64,000 nt of DNA, from NCBI GenBank assembly GCA_037952775.1, contig JBANAY010000003.1:21948001-22012000 (forward strand). Direction: 5' to 3'. The notes below the pieces were generated by a model, which did no database searches, was not told the DNA's origin, and saw nothing but the letters and a program-made list of their open reading frames with translations. Each line of letters opens with the position of its first letter. Position 1 is the first letter of the stretch. This stretch comes from Clonostachys chloroleuca (taxonomy: Eukaryota; Ascomycota; Sordariomycetes; Hypocreales; Bionectriaceae). This document shows, in pieces, positions 38,406 to 47,952 of this stretch. The position numbers and the translations under genes are program-made.

Positions 38406-39203
38406 CTTAGCAGGAATAGTGTGCCCGTTCTTAGATGTGTGGTTTGATGGTTCTGCTAAGGGTAGAGTGAGACTGGCACCTCCTTATATACGTACTTCTG
38501 GGATTCCATTGAACGTAATTCAACTGCCTGTTTCGTTCTCCTAACTCCGAATCTAATCAACCAACCAACAAGCGAATACAGTTCGAATTGAGCCTTCTCG
38601 TCCTTGAATAACACCTGAGCATGAAGCTATCACCAAACTAGGTCTAGATTGGATGTGAGCAGGTTGCATAACGCTAGACCCAGTCTAGTCTAGCTTTCCA
38701 TTCGTATTTCAAGGATCTGTTCTAAATGATCGGGGAATGTTGTCATTGGTCAGGTTGTCTTGTCCCCACAATGACTGATTAATCAGTTGGTTAAATCCGA
38801 ACTCCGTCTCCTCCAATGAAGTCAGGCCTCAGTGATCTCCGTAGTCTTGTGATTGGTACATGCTGCTCGTTGCCTTTCCGCATTATTCACCAACACGAAG
38901 AATTTATGACAAGGAGGAGATGCATATGGCTGGAACCTTGGCGGGTCCAGCTACGGCCCGCCCTCGGAGATTTCATCACTCTCGGCAATCGCCGCAGTCA
39001 TGTTCCCCTACCCTAAACATCACAGGGCATGCGGACCTTTGTAGGGATGAGCGAACTTGCTTCTTTCTATATCTGACCTCTATTTTAATAAGGAATGAAT
39101 TTTGTAGCTGTTCTTCTGTCTATTTTTATCAAGCACAATCTGATAACAATCTTCATACATTGTTCTATCTGAATAACCAGCCAACATTGATGATATGTTG
39201 CCG
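38406..39203. promoter_or_regulatory. Intergenic region upstream of the SDR
   Basis: 798 bp containing the SDR promoter and the 3' end of the complex I paralogue. Around 38641-38695 there are repeated TCTAG words (GGTCTAG ... CTAGACC ... TCTAGTCTAG) that can pair as a short hairpin. No gene seen. Confidence 0.45.
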
Positions 39204-39979
39204 TCAACGTCTGTACCACATTCGGGTAGTCTTCGTCTTCCGGATCTTCCTCTGCAATTGGAAAACCCCGTACAGAAGCGCCTCTCCCGTAGGGGGGCAC
39301 CCCGGAACGTAGATATCCACAGGCAAGATGCGATCAACACCCCTCAAAACACTATAGCTGTAGTGGTAGTAGCCTCCCCCATTGGCACAAGTTCCCATGC
39401 TGATGACCCACCGGGGCTCTGGCATTTGATCATAACACTGTCGAACAGCTGTCGCCATCTTGTTTGTCACGGTCCCGGCAACAATCATGACGTCTGCCTG
39501 TCTCGGAGACGCTCGAAAGATGATACCGAGCCGATCCTGGTCGTATCGGGGCATGGAGGCGTGCATCATTTCAATGCCGCAGCAGGCGAGACCGAAACTC
39601 AAGGGCCACATGGAGCCGTTTCGAGCCCAGGAAACGATTTGATCCAGCGTTGTCCTAGCACCAGTAAGCTTCTGTCCTTGTGTTTCTTTATCCTCGAGGG
39701 CAGTGGCTTACAGCACATGCTCGATTACACTCGTGGGTCGTTGCTCGGTGGAGAGGGCCATGTTCGGCGAAGGTCGAGAGGATGAGGACGTTTGGGTAAA
39801 CTGGCGTTGAAAACATATCGAAGAGGGAGCTATGACGACAGTTCTTTTGCTAGCCATAGCACGAAGGCAAAGGGCAGGAGCCCTGAGGCTTGCTAGATAT
39901 CAAGTGTTAGTGCTTGGTCTCAATGGTAGTGGGATCCAGTACAGCTCGGCATACTTTTCAATCGACCAGCAAGAGCCAT
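39204..39979 (-). CDS. Complex I 20-kDa (PSST/NDUFS7-type) subunit, diverged copy
   Basis: Predicted 218-residue mitochondrial NADH:ubiquinone oxidoreductase subunit that carries iron-sulfur cluster N2 next to the quinone site. Exons: 39979-39955, 39892-39712 and 39654-39204. The N-terminal 60-odd residues are rich in Ser/Arg/Ala with few acids, as in a mitochondrial targeting sequence. The four N2 ligands are present: Cys93-Cys94 in [12 protein letters not shown], Cys158 in [11 protein letters not shown] and Cys188 in [20 protein letters not shown] and the C-terminal TRMWYRR match the family. Several positions I remember as near-invariant differ (Ile after CCG, Thr in NKMATAV, Thr before Cys158, Val in RGVDRI), which suggests an extra copy rather than the housekeeping gene. 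It shares a divergent promoter with the cluster regulator, so it is a candidate self-resistance gene. The gene symbol is withheld because this may not be the primary copy. Confidence 0.9.
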
Positions 39980-40269
39980 TCTTGAGGGATTCTGACAGTT
40001 AGAGATCTAGTGCAATTGGCCAATGGAATGGACCGGGAAGAGAGCAGTGATTCTTCTTTATAGGAGCACCCGGCATCGGGAATATCCCACCTGTTTGACC
40101 CACCACCACGGCACCGGGATCCACTTCGTACTTCGTTTTGGCACAACGAGCCTCGGGAAATTCACTCATGTCTAATTCTCCTCCTCTACACGTCTGTGGT
40201 TACGTTTTACCTGTACAGCCGGTAACCCGATGCAGCTGAGTAAGTCGGAAGCTGTATGCAAGTATAAGG
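39980..40269. promoter_or_regulatory. Divergent promoter, complex I paralogue / cluster regulator
   Basis: 290 bp between the start codons of two divergently transcribed genes, so both are likely controlled from here. It contains CCCGGCATCGGG (40069-40080), an inverted CCCG/CGGG pair with a 4-base spacer of the kind Zn2Cys6 dimers bind, and CCGGTAACCCG near 40220. Function of either is inferred only from the motif form. Confidence 0.55.
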
Positions 40270-42179
40270 ATGGTTTCCTCCGCATCAAATCATCTCGCTA
40301 CCTCGGAATGCCCCATCTGCCAGCTGCCTTTCGCAGACAACACCGGTCAGAGTCCTAGGCTGGGAGTCCGGCGGCATCATTGTCCATTCTGCCACAAGTC
40401 TTTTGGCAGGGTAGATGGAGCCCGAAGACATGCGAGAACCTGCCCCCAGAAGGGAAACCAACCCCTGCCCCCACTCGCCAGACGAGGCCGGAAGCTGCGG
40501 GCATGCACCCAGTGCTCCCGGGTGAAAGTCCAGTGCGATGGAAAGAAGCCTTGTGCGCGCTGTAGCTCAAGGAGCATGGACTGTTCATACAACTGGCTCT
40601 GCAGTGATCCATCTCATCGTCAGTCACTGATCGAACCCGTGGGTTCCAAGAAGCCAGCTTCCGGAAGAGGCGCAGACCTCGGATTGCCCTTCCTGCTTAG
40701 GAATTTTGATTCGACGACGCAGTTTGAAAACGAGAGGGATGCTGCCCGGCAGCCAGAAAGCAGCGTCGGCGGCCCTTCCACCAGATTGTCACCCGAGAGC
40801 AATACAGGAGAACCTATGGCTTTCATTGACCCGGCGCTCCTCCTATCCAACTACATTGACCCATTCTTGAACAACTACTTGAAACTGGATGGCGTGTACG
40901 ATGACTCTGGTCCTGGAGCCCCTGGATCGCCTGCGCCAATTATGCCGGGCGACACTCTCGAACGCCGTCTAGACCTCCTTTCTCATGAATTGGAAACATA
41001 TTCCTGGAGGAAGCCGAAGCTGAGTGGCTCCTTCCATCGCGAGTCCTTTCAGAGTCTATTCACAGGTGAGAATGTGCGAGGGTTTGTGATAGCTTTCTCG
41101 CGCAAGAGGCATTATCAGCTCCCCATCATCCATTGGCCAACATTCGACATTCTCAAGGCTCCCCTGCCTTTGCTTCTTTCGGTTGCAATGATGGGCGCGG
41201 CGTATTCGCACACGCCTGGCGTTGAACCTGATCCAGCTGTCCAAGCAAGAGCCTTCCACAGCATTTCCGCCCCCTATATTTTCAGCAAATTGCAAAAGCA
41301 AATAGATGCCGATTCTGAGTTTGAGAACTTGCAAGAGTACTGCCAGGCAGCACTATTGATGATCGGCCTCGGTACATGGGTGAAAGATCAGGAGATTAGA
41401 CGCACTTTTATCTGCAAGTACAGTCCTAAGCTCAACAGGGTCATAAGGGATCATCATCTAGCCCAGGTCAAACACGATGATGATGAATCATGGCCATCCT
41501 TTATTCGGAAGGAGCTGAAGATCCGCCTCGCATCGTGGTCGTTCTACATCGACTGCCTGGCGACATTGGCCACCAATCATCCTCCCCTGATGCTGCTCTC
41601 GGAAATGCGCGGTCAGTCGCCATGTAGCGCAAAATTTTGGGATGCTGAAACAGAAGAGGAATTCATCAAACGCAACGCAGACGTTGTGTCATACTCCCAT
41701 TGTCTGGTCGACCAAATGACTGAATTGATGAGCGATGACTGGACCGAACCTCAACATTTGATTAGCAGCCAAATCAGCCCGTATCACTTACACGCGATGA
41801 GCTGTGGTACGCGATATAACTCCCAGAGGGCCCTCGGTCAGGTTTTACTAACTTTGGAATAGCTTTCATGCCAGTCATTTTTGATCTTCACTCCTCGAAG
41901 TTTCCAGCCAGTCATTCTGCCACTCTCTTCCGCGCGCTGGATCGGTGGGATCTTCTCTGGGCCAGTGCCATCAAGCAAATGCCAGAAAACCAGCACAAGT
42001 GGCTGGGCGTGGCACGGAATTCTCCCGGCCTCATCTGGCTCTCAAGGCAGATCCTCAAGGTCGGCCAGACAGACGAGGCCAAGAAATGGCGGTATTTCCA
42101 GCGAATCCCTAGTTATACAACAGCGGATGTCTTTGAATTTGTCCGCAGCCTTGACGGCGAGCAGACCTATCCGGTCTAA
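40270..42179 (+). CDS. Zinc-finger transcription factor with C2H2-type and Zn2Cys6 domains
   Basis: Predicted 617 residues from exons 40270-41806 and 41863-42179. The N-terminus has a zinc-finger-like CPICQLPF and then HHCPFCHKSFGRVDGARRH ending in HARTC, a C2H2/C2HC-type finger. This is followed directly by the fungal binuclear cluster: CTQCSRVKVQCDGKKPCARC and then six residues later the last Cys (MDC). The rest resembles a fungal transcription-factor middle-homology region (LPIIHWPTFD, later LPLLLSVAMMGAAYS). Tandem C2H2 plus Zn2Cys6 regulators are common in fungal metabolite clusters. Its place at the right end of the cluster, head to head with the complex I paralogue, suggests it is the pathway-specific activator. 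Confidence 0.92.
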
Positions 42180-42641
42180 TTATATGCATTATTATCGACG
42201 GGATGGATTTGGGGGCAGTGTTTCGTCCGCAGCAGTGAGGCGATGATTGACTGAACCGTTTCAGGTTAGAGATGTAAGCGCCGGATGAGCAGCAGCCGAA
42301 TGAAACTAAAACGTCATCTTGGACTCTGTGAATATACTGATTGGACGGTCAGCAGGCGCCAGTAAGCACAGGCGCCTTAGCCTGCTGGAAATAGCAATGA
42401 TGGCCTGCAAGATTGGTTTCGATACCCGCTGCTCCTCGTGTGCTGAACCAACGGCCTCTGCTTACTCTTACATGATCACCCATAAATGACGTTTGCCGTC
42501 ATCTCCCTCCTCTCCATCATACATCAATCTTCAATACCCCTCGCTTCCCCCGGATTCTACCACGTATCGACCGGTCGCGGCGGTTCACAGCGCGCACACA
42601 TACCTGGCCTGAGATCCAACACCTTAGAGAGAGGAGCGAAA
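42180..42641. promoter_or_regulatory. Intergenic region upstream of the DUF7053-like gene
   Basis: 462 bp between two plus-strand genes. The open frame of the next gene extends upstream to 42486, but that extension looks like an untranslated leader. Nothing else is seen. Confidence 0.45.
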
Positions 42642-43559
42642 ATGTCCAAGCTGCTCAAAAAGAAGGAAGTCTTCACGGTGGTGACGCCAATACCCAGCTA
42701 CATCCCCCGGCGCTTGGCCCTCGACATCCTGCACTCGCACTCCGAAGTCATCACTCTCAACCCGCTGGTCCTGGGCCACACCAAGATCAGCCCTCCCGAC
42801 AATGCGTCCCCGGATGAGATGCACAGCACCTGGTATGCCATTCACGAGCGGGTACAGGTCATCCCCGGCACCGGCAAGGTCGGGGCCAAGGAGATCACGT
42901 TCAACGGCTGCTTCCACGACATGCCGTGGGGGCTACAGACGCACATCTACGCCCCGTTCGGCATAGACATGCGGGTTCGATATCGCATCGCCGGGAACCA
43001 GCCTGGTGTAGAGCCGCCAGAGCATCGTGAGCTTGGGTTCGACTCGCTTGATATCCCGGCGGATGGGCTCTATCTTCGCGAGGATATCGAGATCCGGTGC
43101 AACATCAGTATCGTGAGCTTCGTGAAGGCGCAGGCGAAAGCAGCCTCCAAGGACATGGTGGACAGGATTATTCGCAAGGCCGAGCTGCTTGACTCTGGGG
43201 CGTTGAAGGCAATGATGGCCCCAGACGGCCGGCTCAAGACGCTCAACCCCAATGATCTGTCGCAGAAGAATCGCCCGGTATCGCAGAGCCCCGCACAGCA
43301 GCGAATGTCCATGATACCCGAGCCACCGCAGTATCCGCCTGACTATCAACCGCATCCGATGTATGCACAAGCCCCGGTAGCGAACCAACAAGCAACGCCT
43401 CGGCAGTATCCGACTGGCCCGGACTACTACAACCAGTTTAACCAGCAGTATACGGCGTTGGCTCCTGGTCCAAACGAGCAAGCACAACAACATAGATGGG
43501 CTCCTCCGCCAATGGAACTTCCAGGAGACTATTACTATCAGCATGGAGGAGCGCGATAA
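42642..43559 (+). CDS. DUF7053-like conserved fungal protein
   Basis: Predicted 305 residues, no intron. I chose the ATG at 42642 (MSKLLKKKEVFTVVTPIPSY) because that is where the conserved domain begins; the same frame is open from an ATG at 42486, but the extra 52 residues have no family character. The first ~200 residues (LDILHSHSEVITLNPLVLGH, YAIHERVQVIPG, GLQTHIYAPFG) look like the lipid-binding-fold family I know as DUF7053. The last third is Pro/Gln/Tyr-rich low-complexity sequence. No enzymatic motif is visible and the role is unknown. It lies just outside the likely cluster edge. Confidence 0.8.
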   Translation: MSKLLKKKEVFTVVTPIPSYIPRRLALDILHSHSEVITLNPLVLGHTKISPPDNASPDEMHSTWYAIHERVQVIPGTGKVGAKEITFNGCFHDMPWGLQTHIYAPFGIDMRVRYRIAGNQPGVEPPEHRELGFDSLDIPADGLYLREDIEIRCNISIVSFVKAQAKAASKDMVDRIIRKAELLDSGALKAMMAPDGRLKTLNPNDLSQKNRPVSQSPAQQRMSMIPEPPQYPPDYQPHPMYAQAPVANQQATPRQYPTGPDYYNQFNQQYTALAPGPNEQAQQHRWAPPPMELPGDYYYQHGGAR

Positions 43560-44835
43560 TTGACGCTTCATCGTACCTAGCTCATGGCGGCACCACAGGT
43601 CCAGCGGGATTGTGTTTTCTTCTTCTTTTGGAACCAGTTAATGAATTTGTTTTGTAGCTATAAAGAGGAAAACCGGGATCGGTGGCTCTGGAGCGGTCAG
43701 CACGAGATTCCCCAGTAATGTTTTCACGTTTGGGCGTCTGGTTATTTCAAAGGTTGCGAACCTAAATTTTGGTTTTAATGATGATTGTAGTTCTAGAAGA
43801 ATCTGAAAATACTTTCGAACTGATCAGTCTGACTGAGTTACTCAAGTGGAATGTTCGAGCTATGTCGTGGGCTACTCTACGTAGTTTTCTGCATCCGAGA
43901 TTGGATAGTTCTCACCCGTTAGAGTAGGCATTTGCTAGGTCTCATATGTGGCAGAGTCGGTCAAATTCCTAGCCCGCTTCTAAGGCAGGCAGGCTGAGAA
44001 TTGTATCGTCACGAGTTCACTTTGAACACGAGTAAATTCGGTAGGAAGTCTAGTTCTTCTAAATCTGGACATTTCTGTCACTTCAAAGCAAGCAGTGTCA
44101 TTGATTATATATTATTAGTAGGAATAATATGCGAAGATGAAACTTTCTACTTGGTTCGATCATATGAATAGCGCTGTATGTCAAGACTGTCTCTTCAGGC
44201 ATACCGGGAGGGAAATAAGTAGAAGGCACAATATGAAGCCATCCCCTCCACACCTTTTTTCAGAACAAACTGCCCTGATTTGACTCAATACCATAGGATT
44301 ATCGTAGGCTTCTCATAACATAGTAGTCTATTGTTGCCATTTTCCAATTCCACCACGCTGACATCGCGAGCAACTAATTTTATATTACGTTGATCGCCGC
44401 CCCTCTCCAACACCAAAGTCCTTCCCCTTGCCCCGGATCAGGCAATGCACGCGACAACTACAAAAGCAGGCCTAGTGCTTTCCGAACTGGGACATTGCCG
44501 AACTCGTGTCAGTCCATCTGGCAGGGTTCCCTCCCACTCTAAACGAAACACTGTTCAATACCACTAAGGGCATTGCCGAATGAGATGTGAGCTATTTTGG
44601 AACTTAGCAATGATCGCTAAGCTATTACCATCCCAATTATAGCTATCCCTTTGCGATGCTTGCTCATTCTGTATCTGCATAAAGGGCTTTCACGCCCCTC
44701 GACATGATTTGGCATGTCCTACTAGTCTTGGTTCTCATCAGCTTTGTTGACACACCTGACGCTCTTTTATTTCTTTTTCTTGATTTCGGATATCTCTTTA
44801 TTTAAGTATATTTCTATTTGCTCTTCCTCTTCATC
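43560..44835. other. 1.3-kb intergenic region
   Basis: Between two plus-strand genes; must contain the GH43 promoter at its right end. No coding sequence, repeat or RNA gene recognised. Confidence 0.5.
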
Positions 44836-45975
44836 ATGAAGGGCCTTTTCTTCAGCTCGCTCCTTGTAGGGACAAGCTTTGCTCTTCCTACCAGTGAGGC
44901 CAACACCGACACCGTTGAGGTGTCTCTGTCCAACATCAAACCAATCTTTACCGATGCCAAACTCTCTACTCGCGATATCCGCGGCAAGATGGAAGGAAGG
45001 AGCTTTGCCGACCCCACCCTAATCTACGGCGAGGGCTCCTGGAAAGCCTATGGCACAAGCAACGGACACAATATCCCCTACGCCACTGCCCAAGATGGCT
45101 TCAACTTCACATACGTGGGCGACGCACTAAAGAAGCGACCTTCGTGGGCCACGACAGCAGGCCTTTGGGCGCCTGACGTAGTCAAGCTTGTACGTAAACC
45201 CCCCGAGCGACTCTCGCTGGCCTCGTGAACTGACCAAGCGCGACAGTCGGACGGCTCATACGTCCTGTACTTCAGCGGCGTGCACAAGGACGGCAAGCGC
45301 TGCATCGGAGCCGCCACCTCGAAGACCTCCGCCGGGGGCTTCGAGCCCTACGACAAGGCCCTCGTCTGCGACCACGACAACGGCGGCGTCATCGACGCCG
45401 CCGGCTTCTTTGACGGCAAGGACCGCTGGCTCACCTGGAAGGTCGACGGCAACGGCCTCGGCGGCGCGACGACCTGCAAGGGCGGCTCGGCGCCCACCGG
45501 CCCCAAGTACAAGCCGACGCCTCTCAAGGTCCAGAAGATGACGGCCGACGGGCTGTCCGTGGTCGGCTCGCCCACGACCATCTGGGACAACCGGGACAAC
45601 AACCCCAACGCGCCCAAGAAGTTCGCCAGCGGCGAGACCTACGACGACGACGGCGTCACGGAGAACCCGGCCCTGTACAAGTCAAAGGAGGGCAAGTTCT
45701 TCCTCTTCTACAGCTCGCACTGCTACGCCAACAGCAAGTACCACACCGAGTACGCCTACGCCGACGCGGTGACGGGGCCGTTCAAGTGGGGAGGCGTGGT
45801 GATTGCCACGGGCAGCAAGAACAACGAGAAGTACAAGGCGATCGGCCCTGGAGGCTTCGACATTGACCCTAATGGCAAGAATGTCGTCTTCCACGGGCGC
45901 CAGGGCAGTAGCACGGCATCACGGATCACGTTCAGCGGTACTGTTGAGATTAAGGGCACTAAGGTTACCCTCTAA
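44836..45975 (+). CDS. Secreted glycoside hydrolase family 43-type protein
   Basis: Predicted 360 residues from exons 44836-45189 and 45247-45975. The start at 44836 begins a signal peptide (MKGLFFSSLLVGTSFALP, cleavage probably after the Ala-Leu-Pro region). The five-bladed propeller signature is visible: FADPTLI near the N-terminus with the putative base Asp, GLWAPDVVKL with the second Asp just before the intron, and VTENPALYKS with the putative acid Glu, followed by KFFLFYSSHCY. Members act outside the cell on arabinan, xylan or related plant polysaccharides; which substrate cannot be told here. Exon 2 is markedly GC-rich compared with its surroundings. Confidence 0.88.
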
Positions 45976-46759
45976 TCGAGGGTCAGCTATTTGCGCTGAT
46001 AACTTGTACGAGAAAATTTGTTTGGAGATAGTGTGAGGTTCTGATTTGATTCTTTTCTTCCGCTCTTTATTCAAGGCTTGTGATACTGTGATTAATAGTG
46101 TGTATTCAAATCAGAGTCTCCTTCCCTCATTTGATCTGCCCCAGTTCCCTTGGAAATGACCATCTCATGCAATCGTATCTGAACCAAGGTAGGATTCCAC
46201 GAATATTCGTTCCATGCAAGATTTTCCTCAGCCTAGCATACGTGTGGCAGCCATGATATTAGTAGATGTGTGGGCGCAGTCTCATGAGGCTTCGTTGGGT
46301 CCATGGAGATAACCACGGGTTGCAGGAAAAACGCAACTGAGGCTTGTTTTGCTTCAGAAGCTTTTGCCAGCATACCAGCAGATACGGCCAAGACAATACT
46401 TCAATTCAGCCTAGCTAGCTGGCTCATCGGAGCTCGGTAGGCGTCTTCTCCGTGTCGGCTACGGATCAAGCCGAATCGGTGGCTGCTGAAGTCAAAACTC
46501 CGCAACCCCTCCGCTTAGCCAGTCCGCAATACCTACGCGGACATACAGAACCGACCCCTATCGCAGTTAACACAAAGGCGATGCTGGGGTGTGTTGATAT
46601 CGGCAGGAAGAATTTCCCCGCGAGAGCTTAAAAAACATGTATAAATATGATACAAATATGATGATGCCATGCTGCTGTTCCCCATATTGTAGTGTAATCC
46701 ATCTTATTAGACATATTCCCTTTCCCGTTTTGAGGTCGAAGCGAAAACGCCAATTGACC
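45976..46759. other. 784-bp intergenic region
   Basis: 3' region of the GH43 gene and promoter of the next SDR. No gene or repeat recognised. Confidence 0.5.
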
Positions 46760-47827
46760 ATGGTTTCTCTTGATGATGTGAAGAGCACCAATTCCAAGCT
46801 GGCCATTCCTAAGCTCGTCGCAGTCTTTGCGGGAGCCACAGCAGGTATCGGAAGTTTCACGCTTCTTCATTTCGCCGAGCATGCCATCCGACCCAAGATT
46901 TACTTTCTCGGTCGCTCACAGGAGCAAGCGGACCTATTGACGAAACAGCTGAAGGAGAAAAATGCAGAAGGGGAGTACATTTTCGTCAAAGCCGACCTTA
47001 GCTCTATGAAGAATGTGGACCAAGCGTGCGAGAAAATCAAGCAGCAGGAGAAGAGCATCAATATTCTACTCATGAGCCAGGGCGCGCTGAAACTTGGTAG
47101 TAAGTGGCTGAGATTTCGCATGCGAATTTGCGAAGCCTGAAGATTGGGATAAGTTGCTAATCGCGCATGTCCTCCAGCCACTGAGGAGGGCCTCCCATAC
47201 GTTACAGCAGTGGGTATTATGGGACGATTGCGGATGGTGCAGAACCTCATGCCTCTCCTCCGCAAAGGCCAGTCTCTCTGTCGAGTCGTATCCGTGATGG
47301 CAGGTGGCAAAGAAGGGAAACTATATCTCGATGATATTCCAGCTCGCAGGGTCAACCCCGCCCACGGGCGAGAGCATGCCGCCACGACCATGACGCTCGG
47401 CCTTGAAGGACTGGCGAGACAGGCGCCCGAGGTGTCGTTCGTGCATAGCTTCCCCGGTCCGGTGATGACGAACCTGATCAGAAAAGAATCTGGACTGATG
47501 CTGCGACCGCTCAAATATCTCTTCCAGTGGAGATACCGAAACTCTTGGATCAGTCCCGAGGAGACGGGTGAGAGACATACATTTCTGTGTGTGAGTGCGC
47601 AGTTTCCTCCCAAAGACGGGGATGATGCGCTTGGGGTGCCCCTTGAGGGACAACTTGAGGTGGCAAAGGGAAGCGACGGGTCGCAGGGAAGTGGTGTCTA
47701 CATTGTCGATGAAAGAAGTGAGGTGTGCTCCAACTCATTCAACGGCCTTGCCAAATACAGGGATGAGGGTGCAGTGGACAAGGTATGGCAGGGTTTGGAT
47801 GCAGAGTTCAAGAGAATCATCGGTTAA
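46760..47827 (+). CDS. SDR-family protein lacking the usual YxxxK
   Basis: Predicted 329 residues from exons 46760-47099 and 47178-47827. Nucleotide binding is supported by VFAGATAGIGSF and by YFLGRSQEQAD after the second strand. ILLMSQGAL stands where most SDRs have NNAG. The strand carrying the catalytic Ser reads RVVSVMAGGKEG. Where Tyr-x3-Lys should lie the sequence is HGREHAATTMTLGLEGLA, with no Tyr/Lys pair; FVHSFPGPVMTN follows as in the family's C-terminal part. It resembles a fungal SDR subfamily that keeps the fold but may not use the classical mechanism. The start at 46760 lies 37 residues before the motif end. No link with the upstream cluster is evident. Confidence 0.83.
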
Positions 47828-47952
47828 TTCGTCAATCTGGAGAAGCCAGATGCGCTGAGCAGATTCATATATAAGTCTCCCTGACGACAAAAGTCTTATC
47901 TTAATAGTTCCTTCATAATCTCATATACCTAATCAATCATCAAATCTTCGGT

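Noticed and set aside
39204..39979. Bacterial nuoB acquired by transfer
   Set aside because: Two introns, a targeting-like N-terminus and a fungal-style C-terminus (TRMWYRR) point to a duplicated nuclear fungal gene.
42933..43571. Minus-strand open frame of 212 codons
   Set aside because: Antisense of the DUF7053-like gene; Arg/Leu-rich composition without motif, produced by GC-rich codons on the other strand.
46900..47613. Long minus-strand open frame of 237 codons
   Set aside because: It is the antisense shadow of the SDR gene and has no domain; the plus-strand gene has a Rossmann motif and proper intron.
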